DNA of 64,000 nt from positions 181,718 through 245,717 of the forward strand of contig NZ_CATMFB010000004.1 in NCBI RefSeq assembly GCF_950066645.1, read 5' to 3'. Below, piece after piece: positions 9,128 to 18,731 of the stretch. The notes beneath the pieces were generated by a model. The model saw nothing but the letters and a program-made list of their open reading frames with translations, ran no database searches and was not told where the DNA came from. The stretch's first letter is position 1. Every line of letters starts with the position of its first letter. Position numbers and translations under genes: made by a program. The stretch is from an uncultured Thalassolituus sp. Its GTDB lineage: Bacteria; Pseudomonadota; Gammaproteobacteria; Pseudomonadales; Oceanobacteraceae.

Positions 9128-10102
9128 ATGTCCCGAGAGCAGTTTGATCCCGCCAAAGTCTCCCTTATTACAGTCGGAGAGGAAAATGACGGACAAAGGA
9201 TCGACAATTTCCTGCTCACTCTGCTGAAGGGGGCGCCCAAAACTCTGGTGTATCGCATTATCCGCAAAGGCGAAGTTCGCCTGAATAAGGGAAGAGTTAA
9301 AGCAGACTCCCGAATTGCCTCGGGCGACATTGTCCGGGTCCCTCCTGTGCGGCTGCCTGAGCAGAATGAAGTCCCTGATGTCTCACCAAAACTGCAGCAG
9401 ATACTTGAGGCCAGCATTGTGTACGAAGATGCCGGGCTGATTGCAGTGAATAAACCTCACGGCCTGGCGGTTCATGGTGGAAGCGGGGTGTCTCTCGGGC
9501 TGATCGAGGCCTTGCGCAAACTCCGTCCGGATCATTCGTTTCTTGAGCTCGTTCATCGTCTTGATCGCGACACGTCGGGCTTGATTCTTGTTGCCAAAAA
9601 ACGATCCGTGCTTACGGCCCTGCAGCAGATGCTGGTTAACAAAAAAGGCATCCGCAAGCAGTACCTCGCACTTGTTCATGGCCAATGGGATGCAGGCGTT
9701 CGTGATGTGAAGCATCCACTGCTACGTACGGAGCGGCAGTCGGGTGAACGCATAGTGGTGGTCAGTCAGGAAGGCAAAAGCTGCCATACGCGTACAAGGC
9801 TGCTCAGTTCCGGGCGTCGATATTCTTTGATTGAGGCGGAGCCTGTTACCGGCCGGACCCACCAGATCAGAGTCCATTCCCTTGCAGAGGGGCATGTGAT
9901 CGCGGGCGATGAGAAATACAGCGACAAAACAGAAAAAGAACTGGACAGGGATCATGGCGTGCGTCGGTTGTGCCTGCATGCGTGGCGCCTGAGCTTCCGC
10001 AATCCACTGGATGGTGAGCAGCTATCACTTCAGGCGCTGCCCGATCAGGAAATGCTGGCGGCATTCCGTCAGGTTGGGTGTGAGTTCGGAGGGGATGTAT
10101 GA
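9128..10102 (+). CDS. rluC: 23S rRNA pseudouridine synthase RluC
   Basis: Converts specific uridines of 23S rRNA (955, 2504, 2580 in E. coli) to pseudouridine. It has 324 residues from ATG 9128. A GTG at 9074 would add 18 residues, but the shorter form matches family length. An S4 RNA-binding domain (DGQRIDNFLLTLL onward) is followed by the RluA-type catalytic domain, with the catalytic Asp in HRLDRDTSGLILVAKK. It lies beside and divergent from rne, as in many gammaproteobacteria. The stop overlaps the next gene by four bases (ATGA), so they are translationally coupled. Confidence 0.92.
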   Translation: MSREQFDPAKVSLITVGEENDGQRIDNFLLTLLKGAPKTLVYRIIRKGEVRLNKGRVKADSRIASGDIVRVPPVRLPEQNEVPDVSPKLQQILEASIVYEDAGLIAVNKPHGLAVHGGSGVSLGLIEALRKLRPDHSFLELVHRLDRDTSGLILVAKKRSVLTALQQMLVNKKGIRKQYLALVHGQWDAGVRDVKHPLLRTERQSGERIVVVSQEGKSCHTRTRLLSSGRRYSLIEAEPVTGRTHQIRVHSLAEGHVIAGDEKYSDKTEKELDRDHGVRRLCLHAWRLSFRNPLDGEQLSLQALPDQEMLAAFRQVGCEFGGDV

Positions 10103-10749
10103 AGTACGAGCTACTTATTTTTGACTGGGATGGGACTCTTTGCGATTCAACCGGGCGCATCGTCGACAGCATGCGCTCGGCCGCGCACGAGACGGGGCTC
10201 AGGGTTGTCCATGATAGTGAGATTCAGAATATTATTGGTCTTGGGTTGCCAGAAGCCATTCGCACGGTATGGCCCGAGATTCTGGAAGACCAGCTACCTC
10301 CGATGAAAGCGGCGTACGCGCGCCACTTTGTCAGTGACAGCCCAGTGATGATGTCGCTCTTCGATGGTGCGGCCGAGTTGCTTGATCGTTATGCCGGCAC
10401 GCGCCGTCTGGCGGTGGCCACAGGCAAAAGCCGCAAAGGACTTGACCGCATACTGACGGACCTGTCGATGCATTCTGTTTTCGACATCACCCGTTGCGCA
10501 GATGAGACCCGGTCGAAGCCAGACCCATGCATGCTTTTTGAAATACTCAGTGAGTTGAATGTCTCTCCTGGGCGCGCGCTTATGGTCGGAGACACTACTT
10601 TTGATCTTGAAATGGCATCTGCCGCCGGAATGCACTCGGTGGGCATGAGTCATGGTGCTCATGATGAAGCGCGCCTCCTTGCTTGTGAACCGCGTGTGAT
10701 TTGTCATAGCATTCAGGAACTTACCAACTGGATTGAAACCAATGGATAA
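10099..10749 (+). CDS. HAD-family hydrolase, subfamily IA
   Basis: 216-residue phosphatase-like protein of the phosphoglycolate phosphatase type. Motif I is FDWDGTLCDS with the nucleophile and acid/base Asp residues at the N-terminus. Motif II is VATGKSRKGLD, and the acidic motif is VGDTTFDLEMA. A helical cap lies between motifs I and II. The ATG overlaps the rluC stop. A HAD gene in this place is common in pseudomonads and relatives. The substrate cannot be read from the sequence; sugar phosphate or nucleotide are options. Confidence 0.88.
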   Translation: MKYELLIFDWDGTLCDSTGRIVDSMRSAAHETGLRVVHDSEIQNIIGLGLPEAIRTVWPEILEDQLPPMKAAYARHFVSDSPVMMSLFDGAAELLDRYAGTRRLAVATGKSRKGLDRILTDLSMHSVFDITRCADETRSKPDPCMLFEILSELNVSPGRALMVGDTTFDLEMASAAGMHSVGMSHGAHDEARLLACEPRVICHSIQELTNWIETNG

Positions 10750-11710
10750 CAACGGACAGCAGCGCCCGGCCGATAACAGTAAAGAGTGGAAGCTGATTGA
10801 AAAGGCGCTTTTATCCGCCCAGACAGAGCAGCGGACTGCACGACGCTGGGGGATCTTCTTTAAGCTTCTTACTTTTACCTACCTGATTGTGGTGCTTGCT
10901 TTGTTGCGGGTGCCTGGTGGGGCTGACCGTCATGCGAGCGTGTCTGGCGAGCATGCGGCCATTATTGAGGTGAATGGTCCGATTGCTGCAGATCAGGAAG
11001 CCAGTGCGGATGCGATTGTGGGGGCTCTCAGGGAAGCATTTGACAACCCTGATATCCTGGGAGTGATTCTGCGGATCAACAGCCCGGGAGGCAGCCCTGT
11101 TCAGTCTGGCTATGTTTACGACGAAATTAAGCGTCTTAAGGCTGAGCGTCCGGACGTCCCTGTGTATGCAGTGATTGTCGATCTTGGAGCATCCGGTGCT
11201 TACTATATTGCTGCTGCAGCAGACGAAATCTATGCCGACAAGGCGAGTCTGGTCGGCTCCATTGGCGTCATTGGGTCGGGCTTTGGCTTCACCGGTGCGA
11301 TGGAGAAATTTGGGGTTGAGCGTCGCCTGTACACCTCGGGCGAGCACAAAGCGTTCCTCGATCCGTTCTCCCCTCAGAAAGAAGACGAGAAAGCATTCTG
11401 GGAAAGCGTACTTAAGGTTACTCACAACCAGTTTATCGATCAGGTGAAAGCGGGGCGGGGTGATCGTCTGGCTGATGATCCAGAACTGTTCAGCGGGTTG
11501 GTCTGGACAGGTGAGCAGGCGCTGGAATACGGGCTGATTGACGGTCTTGGATCGTCCAGTTACGTCGCTCGCGAACTGCTGGGTACGGAAGAACTTGAAA
11601 ACTATACTTTTCAGCCTGATCCATTCCAGCGCCTGATTGAGCGATTCGGTGCAAGCTTTGGTCAGGGGGTTGCAAGCTTCTTCAGTCAGCAGACTGTGAT
11701 GCTGCGCTAA
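10742..11710 (+). CDS. sppA: Signal peptide peptidase SppA (S49 family)
   Basis: Membrane-bound serine protease that degrades cleaved signal peptides. It has 322 residues from ATG 10742, which overlaps the end of the HAD gene; an in-frame TTG at 10733 is less likely. One transmembrane segment lies at about residues 37-56. The catalytic dyad is visible as Ser151 in DLGASGAYYIA and Lys203 in SGEHKAFLDPF, 52 residues apart as in the short Bacillus-type SppA. This is the half-length form without the duplicated domain of E. coli SppA. Confidence 0.9.
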   Translation: MDNNGQQRPADNSKEWKLIEKALLSAQTEQRTARRWGIFFKLLTFTYLIVVLALLRVPGGADRHASVSGEHAAIIEVNGPIAADQEASADAIVGALREAFDNPDILGVILRINSPGGSPVQSGYVYDEIKRLKAERPDVPVYAVIVDLGASGAYYIAAAADEIYADKASLVGSIGVIGSGFGFTGAMEKFGVERRLYTSGEHKAFLDPFSPQKEDEKAFWESVLKVTHNQFIDQVKAGRGDRLADDPELFSGLVWTGEQALEYGLIDGLGSSSYVARELLGTEELENYTFQPDPFQRLIERFGASFGQGVASFFSQQTVMLR

Positions 11711-11740
11711 ATATTTTTGACATGAGAGGGCGACATACCT

Positions 11741-12271
11741 ATGATGTCGCGCACTATGACAGAGGCTCAGATTCCAAAGCGTGTCGACGGTGGTAAGTTA
11801 GTTGATGTTAATCAACAACTTACAGGTCAAATTGACGCTTCAAAGTTAACCCGTCTGAGTGCCGCAACGTTACGGAGCGACACTCCAGTGAGTTGCAATC
11901 TCGAATTTGATCGGGATATTGAGCGCCACAGGGTTCTGAAGGGCGATTGTTCGACCAGTGTCGTCATGACCTGCCAGAGATGTCTTGGTGAGGTCACATT
12001 GGCAATCAGTAGCAACTTTGAGTTGGGGCTGGTATTCAATGATGAACAGGCCAAGCAGCTGCCCAAGCGCCTGGAGCCTGCGGAACTGACAGAAGACGGT
12101 CTATTAGACCTGTGGGAAATCATTGAAGACGAAGTTTTGCTGAGTCTGCCTGATTTTCCAATGCATCCGGCCGATGAGTGCAGTGCCGATCTGCCGGAGC
12201 AAGAAGAAACGAATGCAGACGTTAAGCGCCCGAACCCGTTCGAAGTGCTTGCGCAGCTTAAACAGAAATAG
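11741..12271 (+). CDS. yceD: YceD/DUF177 family protein
   Basis: 176-residue protein of the YceD (DUF177) family, which sits next to rpmF in most proteobacteria and has been linked to 23S rRNA accumulation. A CxxC pair (TCQRCLGE) is followed by an acidic C-terminal half, as usual. Start choice among ATG 11741, 11744 and 11756 is open; AGAGGG lies upstream of the first. It is probably cotranscribed with rpmF 21 bases downstream. Confidence 0.88.
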   Translation: MMSRTMTEAQIPKRVDGGKLVDVNQQLTGQIDASKLTRLSAATLRSDTPVSCNLEFDRDIERHRVLKGDCSTSVVMTCQRCLGEVTLAISSNFELGLVFNDEQAKQLPKRLEPAELTEDGLLDLWEIIEDEVLLSLPDFPMHPADECSADLPEQEETNADVKRPNPFEVLAQLKQK

Positions 12272-12292
12272 CGATAAATCAGGAGCCAAACA

Positions 12293-12478
12293 ATGGCGGT
12301 TCAACAAAATAAAGTTACTCGTTCCAAGCGTGGTATGCGTCGTTCTCACGATGCTCTGGACACTAATAGCATCGCTCTGTCCACCGACGCTACTTCTGGT
12401 GAAACCCACCGTCGTCACCACGTGACTGCCGATGGTTTCTACCGTGGTAAGAAAGTCGTGGAGACTGGCAGCAACTAA
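12293..12478 (+). CDS. rpmF: 50S ribosomal protein bL32
   Basis: 61-residue basic ribosomal protein. [20 protein letters not shown] is the standard bL32 N-terminus, and [14 protein letters not shown] the standard C-terminal part. It lacks the zinc-binding cysteines of the C+ type. It has a good AGGAG ribosome site. It precedes plsX, the classical rpmF-plsX-fab arrangement that ties ribosome and lipid synthesis. Confidence 0.97.
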   Translation: MAVQQNKVTRSKRGMRRSHDALDTNSIALSTDATSGETHRRHHVTADGFYRGKKVVETGSN

Positions 12479-12481
12479 TCT

Positions 12482-13492
12482 ATGTTGACCATAGCGGTTG
12501 ATGCCATGGGCGGGGACTTAGGTCCCCGCGTTGCTTTCCGGGCCTGCAAAGCCCTGCTGCGTTCTCAACCGGACGTGCGCATTCTTCTCCCTCTTGAGCC
12601 AGACCAGCAGGCATTGGCGAAAAAGATTCTCGCAAAATTTTCAGATCGCATCGAAATTATTGGCTGCTCGGGCCATATACGCATGTCCGACTCGCCTAAG
12701 TCCGCGCTCAAACAGGCAGGAACTTCGACAATGGGTGTTGCTCTCTCTCTACACGCTGATGGCCGGGCAGACGGTGTCCTGTCGATTGGAAATACCGGTG
12801 CGCTCCTGATGCTGGCTATGAAGTATATCGGTACGTTTTCGGGTATCGACCGCCCTGCGCTGGCGACTCAGCTCCCCACGAGAAACAAACCCGTTCTCAT
12901 GATGGATCTGGGAGCCAATATAGGCATGAGCCCCGAGGACCTGCTCCAGCTGGGTCGCCTTGCCTCGGCCTGGTGCATGATTGGAGGGGAGCCTCATCCG
13001 ACCATCGGATTGCTTAATATAGGCACCGAGCCAGGAAAAGGCCCGGAAGTAGTCCGCAGGGCCGGAGAGCTGTTTTCTACAGAGCTCGCGTCTGGTTACC
13101 GTGGATTTATCGAGGGGGATCATCTGTTTGATGGTCGCCTGGATGCGGTGGTCTGTGATGGTTACTCCGGGAATATTGCGCTGAAGACTACCGAGGGCCT
13201 GATCGAGTGGTTGCTGAGCATGATGGGTAATGAACTACGCCAGTCACTCGCGTTACGGTGGTTTATCCCTATGTGGAAGGCAACCATGCGCAGGATTGAC
13301 CGTCAGGTGTCACCTGCCAGACATGGTGGTGCTATGCTTCTTGGTATTGCCGGGCATGTCGCTAAGACGCACGGTAAATCTGATGAGCGGACATTCCGCT
13401 ACGCGCTGGAGTACCTCGTCCGCCAGATCCGCACCCGCGATTTCCGTTCACTGGAGAGCGCTTTCAGTGAGTACAACACGCCAGTCTCGTGA
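12482..13492 (+). CDS. plsX: Phosphate acyltransferase PlsX
   Basis: Makes acyl-phosphate from acyl-ACP for PlsY-dependent glycerol-3-phosphate acylation, the first step of phospholipid synthesis. The 336 residues are full length. The family start MLTIAVDAMGGDLGPR and the internal GNTGALLMLA and MDLGANIGMSPEDLLQ are diagnostic. It begins three bases after rpmF with no clear ribosome site, suggesting coupling. No fabH follows; fabD is next, as in Pseudomonas. Confidence 0.95.
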   Translation: MLTIAVDAMGGDLGPRVAFRACKALLRSQPDVRILLPLEPDQQALAKKILAKFSDRIEIIGCSGHIRMSDSPKSALKQAGTSTMGVALSLHADGRADGVLSIGNTGALLMLAMKYIGTFSGIDRPALATQLPTRNKPVLMMDLGANIGMSPEDLLQLGRLASAWCMIGGEPHPTIGLLNIGTEPGKGPEVVRRAGELFSTELASGYRGFIEGDHLFDGRLDAVVCDGYSGNIALKTTEGLIEWLLSMMGNELRQSLALRWFIPMWKATMRRIDRQVSPARHGGAMLLGIAGHVAKTHGKSDERTFRYALEYLVRQIRTRDFRSLESAFSEYNTPVS

Positions 13493-13611
13493 ATATCAGG
13501 CATTAATCCTGTGCATTAGATGGGATTTATTGTCAGAATATGGGCCTCTATCATCTGCACCTGCATATTGTTCAGCAGGTGCTGGTCAAACAATAATGAT
13601 AAGGCAGCAGA

Positions 13612-14553
13612 ATGACTGATGTAATTGCATTCTTTCCGGGGCAGGGCGCGCAGCAGGTTGGCATGCTGGCAGACATCGCATCTGATTTCCCGCAGGTTGC
13701 AGAAACCTTTTCCGAGGCGTCCGACGCGCTCGGTTTTGACCTCTGGGCTCTCACTCAGAATGGTCCTGATTCACAACTCAACCAGACATTTAATACTCAG
13801 CCAGCGCTGCTGGCTGCCAGTACTGCACTCTGGCGGATTGTTGCCGCTGAGTGCCCGGCACTTCACGTAACCGCTGCCGCAGGGCACTCGCTGGGAGAGT
13901 ATTCGGCACTGGTCGCTGCGGATGCAATCGACTTCTCTGACGCAATCAGACTGGTACGTCGCCGTGGCGAGCTGATGGAAGAAGCGGTACCAGCCGGTCA
14001 GGGTGGTATGGCAGCAGTTCTCGGACTCGACGATGAAGCAATTCAGCAGGTATGTGCCGATGCGGCAGCGGCAGGCGTGGTTGAGCCAGCAAACTTCAAT
14101 GCGCCGGGCCAGATTGTCATTGCAGGCGAAGTTTCAGGCATAGAGAAAGCCGTTGTGCTTGCTAAAGAAGCTGGCGCAAAGCGTGCTCTGCCACTTGCCG
14201 TAAGCGGGCCATTCCACTCAAGTCTGATGAAGGCTGCTGCCGAGTCGTTCCGCGAAGATCTTGCCGCCATCAACTGGCGCGCTCCAGCATTTCCCGTGTT
14301 TCATAATGTCAGCAATGCCCCGGCGACGCTCCAGGAGATCCCAGAGCGGCTTCTGGCTCAGCTGTATAGCCCGGTCAACTGGACCGGGGCGGTTCCGGCC
14401 ATCAGATCTCACGCGGAGCTTGCCGTCGAATTCGGCCCGGGCAAAGTGATCGCAGGACTGAACAAACGCATTGATAAATCACTGGCGATTGCCAACACAG
14501 GCGACGCGTCGTCATTGCGGAACACCATAGATCTGATTCAGGGAGTGAACTGA
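13612..14553 (+). CDS. fabD: Malonyl-CoA:ACP transacylase FabD
   Basis: Loads malonate onto acyl carrier protein. The 313 residues fit the family. The start FFPGQGAQQVGML, the nucleophile Ser93 in AAGHSLGEYSAL and the partner His in VSGPFHSSLM are all present. A 119-base gap upstream contains a possible extra promoter. The stop overlaps fabG (TGATG). Confidence 0.96.
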   Translation: MTDVIAFFPGQGAQQVGMLADIASDFPQVAETFSEASDALGFDLWALTQNGPDSQLNQTFNTQPALLAASTALWRIVAAECPALHVTAAAGHSLGEYSALVAADAIDFSDAIRLVRRRGELMEEAVPAGQGGMAAVLGLDDEAIQQVCADAAAAGVVEPANFNAPGQIVIAGEVSGIEKAVVLAKEAGAKRALPLAVSGPFHSSLMKAAAESFREDLAAINWRAPAFPVFHNVSNAPATLQEIPERLLAQLYSPVNWTGAVPAIRSHAELAVEFGPGKVIAGLNKRIDKSLAIANTGDASSLRNTIDLIQGVN

Positions 14554-15293
14554 TGTCTGAAAAGAAGCTGGCGCTGGTTACCGGGGCGTCGAGAGGAATT
14601 GGTTTTGCGATTGCGCAGCGCCTTGTAAGCGATGGTTTCCGGGTGGTGGGCACGGCAACTTCAGAGGCTGGAGCAGCTAAACTTCGTGAGGCACTGCAGG
14701 AAAGCGGTGCAGAGCACGACGCTCTGGTGTTGAATATCGGCGATAGCGCGCAGACAGATGAGGCGCTGGCGGGGCTTCAGGCTCAGTTCGGCACACCAGA
14801 CGTTGTCGTGAATAACGCTGGCATTACTCGTGATAACCTATTCCTCCGTCTGAATGAAGATGACTGGTCAGCAGTGTTGAACACGAACCTGACCGGCGTG
14901 TTCCGGGTATGCAAAGCGCTGTCAAAAGCCATGCTGAAGCAGAAGGCTGGGAGTATCATCAATATCAGCTCGATTATTGGTACGACGGGCAATGCAGGCC
15001 AGTCTAATTACGCCGCTGCTAAAGCCGGTCTTGAGGGATTTACCCGCTCTCTTGCTCAGGAAATAGCCAGTCGTAACATCACAGTAAACTGCGTTGCACC
15101 CGGTTTTATTCAAACAGATATGACGGATGTCTTGCCTGAAGCGCAAAAAGAGGCCATCCTAGCGTCCATTCCGGGTAAGCGCTTCGGACAGGTGGGGGAT
15201 ATTGCTGGTGCGGTCTCCTTCCTGGCCAGTGATGACGCCAGATATATTACCGGCCAGACCATTCATGTGAATGGCGGCATGAATATGGGCTGA
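14553..15293 (+). CDS. fabG: 3-oxoacyl-ACP reductase FabG
   Basis: NADPH-dependent reduction of beta-ketoacyl-ACP in fatty-acid elongation. It is a 246-residue short-chain dehydrogenase with TGASRGIG at 10-17, NNAG at 87-90 and the catalytic Ser140, Tyr153, Lys157, offset by two from E. coli FabG. The start overlaps the fabD stop by one base. The acpP neighbour confirms FabG rather than another SDR. Confidence 0.96.
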   Translation: MSEKKLALVTGASRGIGFAIAQRLVSDGFRVVGTATSEAGAAKLREALQESGAEHDALVLNIGDSAQTDEALAGLQAQFGTPDVVVNNAGITRDNLFLRLNEDDWSAVLNTNLTGVFRVCKALSKAMLKQKAGSIINISSIIGTTGNAGQSNYAAAKAGLEGFTRSLAQEIASRNITVNCVAPGFIQTDMTDVLPEAQKEAILASIPGKRFGQVGDIAGAVSFLASDDARYITGQTIHVNGGMNMG

Positions 15294-15311
15294 GGTCACA
15301 GCGCTGACCTC
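15292..15311. other. Stem-loop in fabG-acpP gap
   Basis: GAGGTC/GACCTC 6-bp stem with an 8-base loop, overlapping the fabG stop and lacking a T run. It could be a processing or stabilising structure at the 5' side of the highly expressed acpP message. Confidence 0.35.
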
Positions 15312-15341
15312 CAGGAAACTACAACAAGTCAGGAAATAAAC

Positions 15342-15575
15342 ATGAGCAACATTGAAGAACGCGTAAAGAAAATCGTTTGTGAACAGCTGGGTGTTAAAGA
15401 AGAAGACGTTAAATCTTCATCTTCATTCGTAGAAGACCTGGGTGCAGACTCTCTGGACACTGTTGAGCTGGTTATGGCTCTGGAAGAAGAGTTTGAGACC
15501 GAGATTCCGGATGAGCAGGCCGAGAAGCTGACTACCGTTCAGGAAGCTATCGACTACATCGTAGCCAACCTCTGA
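15342..15575 (+). CDS. acpP: Acyl carrier protein
   Basis: Carries growing acyl chains on a 4'-phosphopantetheine arm. It is a 77-residue acidic protein with the attachment site Ser37 in [18 protein letters not shown]. It has an AGGAAA ribosome site. A strong terminator directly follows, which would let acpP be made in excess over fabF. Confidence 0.98.
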   Translation: MSNIEERVKKIVCEQLGVKEEDVKSSSSFVEDLGADSLDTVELVMALEEEFETEIPDEQAEKLTTVQEAIDYIVANL

Positions 15576-15592
15576 GGTCTGGCCGCATAGAG

Positions 15593-15619
15593 AGCCGCGC
15601 CATGTGTCGCGGCTTTTTT
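15593..15619 (+). terminator. Terminator after acpP
   Basis: AGCCGCG, 8-base loop, CGCGGCT and six T residues. It lies between acpP and fabF, so it likely attenuates readthrough into fabF. Confidence 0.85.
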
Positions 15620-15658
15620 ATTTCTGAAAGACCCTGATTGCATGTGACACGGAACGCT

Positions 15659-16897
15659 ATGAAGACGAAACGGGTGGTAATTACAGGTCTCGGGACCGTA
15701 AATCCTCTTGGGCTTAATGTCGGTGATACCTGGGCCTCTCTTATGGCTGGGCGCAGTGGCATTTCACTCATTGAGCACTTTGATGCCAGTGTTCTTGCTG
15801 TGCGCTTTGCCGGCACAGTGCAGGGCTTTTCTCCTGAGCCGGTGTTGTCTGAGAAAGAAGCACGCAAAATGGACCTGTTTATTCAGTACGCAATCGTCGC
15901 AGCAGAGCAGGCCATTGCGGACAGCGGGATCTCTGGGCAGTGCGCCAGCGACCGTGTTGGCGTGGCCATTGGCTCGGGCGTCGGTGGCCTGGCAACCATC
16001 GAGGCGAACGCACTCACTCTCAGCAAATCCGGCCCCCGTCGCGTATCACCATTTCTCGTGCCCGGTTCGGTCGTCAATATGGCCTCAGGCAATGTTGCTA
16101 TACGACATGGCTTTCGTGGGCCCAACTTCTCAATTGCCACGGCGTGCACGACCGGGACACATAACCTTGGCTACGCCGCGCGGACAATCGCTTACGGAGA
16201 CGCCGACATTATGATCGCTGGCGGCTCTGAAATGGCATGCTGCCCTGTGGGCATGGCTGGCTTTGCTTCGGCTCGCGCTCTGAGTACGCGCAATGACGCC
16301 CCGGAGCAGGCGAGTCGCCCCTGGGACAAAGATCGTGACGGCTTTGTGCTCGGAAGCGGGGCGGCTGTGCTCGTGCTCGAATCTTACGATCACGCGATGG
16401 CCAGAGGGGCTGATATCTACGCAGAAATCACCGGGTTTGGAATGAGTGACGACGCGCACCACGTCACGACCCCGCCAGAAGACGGGCAAGGCGCTGCCCT
16501 GGCGATGAAAAATGCCTTGAACGATGCTGGTCGTGCACCCCGTGAAATCTCATACATTAATGCACATGGCACATCGACGCCTCTGGGTGATATTGCAGAG
16601 GTCAATGCCATCAAGCAGGTTTTCGGTGAAGATACTGCCATTCCGGTGTCTTCAACAAAGTCTATGACAGGGCACCTTCTGGGCGCTGCAGGGGCACTTG
16701 AGGCACTCATCTGTACACTGGTGCTCCAGCATCAATCGGCGCCGCCAACCATCAATCTCGACAGTCCGGATGACGGGTGCGACCTGGACTTTATCCCCGG
16801 TACTGCCCGGCACATAGAAGCCAATCATGTGATGTCGAACAGCTTTGGGTTTGGTGGAACGAACGGAACCCTGATACTCAGCAGGGTTGCAGGTTAA
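15659..16897 (+). CDS. fabF: 3-oxoacyl-ACP synthase II FabF
   Basis: Elongating beta-ketoacyl-ACP synthase. It has 412 residues from ATG 15659 ([18 protein letters not shown]); an upstream TTG is rejected. The catalytic Cys163 in [12 protein letters not shown] and the two His in [12 protein letters not shown] and [14 protein letters not shown] form the Cys-His-His triad. It follows acpP as in the usual cluster. The stop overlaps pabC (TAATG). Confidence 0.95.
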   Translation: MKTKRVVITGLGTVNPLGLNVGDTWASLMAGRSGISLIEHFDASVLAVRFAGTVQGFSPEPVLSEKEARKMDLFIQYAIVAAEQAIADSGISGQCASDRVGVAIGSGVGGLATIEANALTLSKSGPRRVSPFLVPGSVVNMASGNVAIRHGFRGPNFSIATACTTGTHNLGYAARTIAYGDADIMIAGGSEMACCPVGMAGFASARALSTRNDAPEQASRPWDKDRDGFVLGSGAAVLVLESYDHAMARGADIYAEITGFGMSDDAHHVTTPPEDGQGAALAMKNALNDAGRAPREISYINAHGTSTPLGDIAEVNAIKQVFGEDTAIPVSSTKSMTGHLLGAAGALEALICTLVLQHQSAPPTINLDSPDDGCDLDFIPGTARHIEANHVMSNSFGFGGTNGTLILSRVAG

Positions 16898-17694
16898 TGT
16901 CTGAAACCTTCTTCTGGCACTCCTCGGGCTGGCAGCACTCGCCTGCCTGTACCGATCGCGCCGTTCAGTTCGGAGACGGATTGTTTGAGACGATGCGCTG
17001 CGCTGCTGATGGCTCCGTCCCCCTGGCGGATTACCATCGTAACCGGCTTGTAGCTGGCCTTAAAAAACTGGGGTTCTCGGTCAATGCCCGGGCGGTTGTT
17101 GAAGAAGCATTTGAGTCAGCCTGTCACTCTTCACACTCCGGTGTAATCAAGCTGATTGTCAGTCGCGGCGAAACAGAGCGCGGCTACTATGCGCCCGCTG
17201 ACCTTACACCAACTGTCCGGCTTCAGCATTTTCCGGCCAGTGATTTCAGCGATAAACCGCTGTCAGTCTGCCTGAGTGATGTGCGCCTTAGCCAGCAACC
17301 GGCGCTTGCAGGGCTGAAACATCTGAACCGACTTGAGCAGGTTCTGGCAAGAAATGCGTTACCAGATGGCGTTGATGAAGCTTTGATGCTGGATACTCAG
17401 GGCAATATCATCGAAGGCATTATGAGTAATGTGCTAATCAGTATTGACGGACAGTGGCACACCCCTCGCCTTGAGCTGTCTGGCGTAAACGGTGTGACGC
17501 TGGCATGGCTGAAAGAGCGGGCAACAATCCATGAGTCAGTGATCACGTGCGCAGATCTCGAACGAGCCTGTGCACTCGTTTTCTGCAATACGCTGACAGG
17601 TTTCAGGTCAGCATCTTCCTGTGGTGACATGGTATATTCAGAACACGCTGAAGTATCCTTGTGGCAGAAGCAGTTCCGGAGTCTTTATTTATGA
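16897..17694 (+). CDS. pabC: Aminodeoxychorismate lyase PabC
   Basis: PLP enzyme that releases p-aminobenzoate from 4-amino-4-deoxychorismate for folate. It has 265 residues of the class IV aminotransferase fold. RAVQFGDGLFETMRC near the N-terminus, the PLP lysine in GLKHLNRLEQVLARN, and EGIMSNVLI are typical. ATG 16897 overlaps the fabF stop. Position between fabF and mltG supports PabC over branched-chain aminotransferase. Confidence 0.92.
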   Translation: MSETFFWHSSGWQHSPACTDRAVQFGDGLFETMRCAADGSVPLADYHRNRLVAGLKKLGFSVNARAVVEEAFESACHSSHSGVIKLIVSRGETERGYYAPADLTPTVRLQHFPASDFSDKPLSVCLSDVRLSQQPALAGLKHLNRLEQVLARNALPDGVDEALMLDTQGNIIEGIMSNVLISIDGQWHTPRLELSGVNGVTLAWLKERATIHESVITCADLERACALVFCNTLTGFRSASSCGDMVYSEHAEVSLWQKQFRSLYL

Positions 17695-18731
17695 GTCGCC
17701 AACGAAGTTTGCTGGCTTTCATTCTCGCCTTACCCCTTTTCATGCTGTTAACTGGCGCTGCCGCTGGCTGGTTCTGGTTGAATCAGGCAAACAGCAACGA
17801 GGCGCCAATTGTTGTTGATATTCCGAAGGGTGCTACCTTGAGTGGCCTTTCGCGCGAATGGGAATCTGCTGGCTGGCTCAACTCAGCTTTTGCCTTGAGG
17901 GTGGCCGGCAAAGTATCGGGTCTCAGCCGTGATATTCATCCGGGAGAGTTTATTATCCCGGCACGGATGAATAATTTTGAATTGCTTAGTTTTCTTGCCA
18001 CGGCCAAGCCCAGAACTTACCGGATCACTCTCATTGAGGGGCGCCCCCTGATTGATGCCCTGACGGTACTCAGCGAAGCGGAGCATGTGCGCCAGGATCT
18101 GTCGGATCTGACACCTGCAGGCATTGCTGCGTTTCTTGATCTGTCCGCCGACCCGGAAGCGCAACTGTATCCTGATACCTATGTTTACTACCGTGACGAG
18201 CCGGTGTCTGGGCTGATTACGCAGGCCCATGAACGTCTGAATCAGATCCTTATGGAGGAGTGGGAGAACCGGGCACCAGATCTTCCATATAAAACCCCTT
18301 ACGAAGCACTTATCATGGCCTCGATCGTGGAAAAAGAGACGGGCGTCGCCAGCGAAAGGCCTGTGATCGCCGGAGTGTTTGTGCGTCGTTTACAGCGGGG
18401 TATGCGACTGGAAACAGACCCGACAGTTATTTATGGTGCGGGTAACGGCTTTGATGGGAATCTGACCCGTGCACACCTGCGTGACCGGTCAAACAAGTAC
18501 AACACCTACCGCCACAAAGGCCTCCCGCCGGGGCCTATTGCACTGGCGGGCCGTGCAGCAATTCATGCAGCTCTGCATCCAGCCGATGGCACTGAGCTGT
18601 ATTTTGTTGCGAAGGGCGATGGCAGTCACTATTTTTCATCCACCCTTGAAGAACACAATGAAGCGGTACGTCGGTACCAGCTGAAGCGCAGATCTGATTA
18701 TCGTTCGTCGCCCGCACCACAGGAAAACTGA
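17691..18731 (+). CDS. mltG: Endolytic murein transglycosylase MltG
   Basis: Cleaves nascent glycan strands and is thought to set their length. It has 346 residues from ATG 17691, which overlaps the pabC stop and has GGAG upstream; a GTG at 17661 is less likely. One N-terminal membrane helix is at about 6-30. The YceG signatures are IMASIVEKETGVASERP (the EKET at 214-217 includes the catalytic Glu), LETDPTVIYG and YNTYRHKGLPPGPI. Confidence 0.94.
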   Translation: MSRQRSLLAFILALPLFMLLTGAAAGWFWLNQANSNEAPIVVDIPKGATLSGLSREWESAGWLNSAFALRVAGKVSGLSRDIHPGEFIIPARMNNFELLSFLATAKPRTYRITLIEGRPLIDALTVLSEAEHVRQDLSDLTPAGIAAFLDLSADPEAQLYPDTYVYYRDEPVSGLITQAHERLNQILMEEWENRAPDLPYKTPYEALIMASIVEKETGVASERPVIAGVFVRRLQRGMRLETDPTVIYGAGNGFDGNLTRAHLRDRSNKYNTYRHKGLPPGPIALAGRAAIHAALHPADGTELYFVAKGDGSHYFSSTLEEHNEAVRRYQLKRRSDYRSSPAPQEN

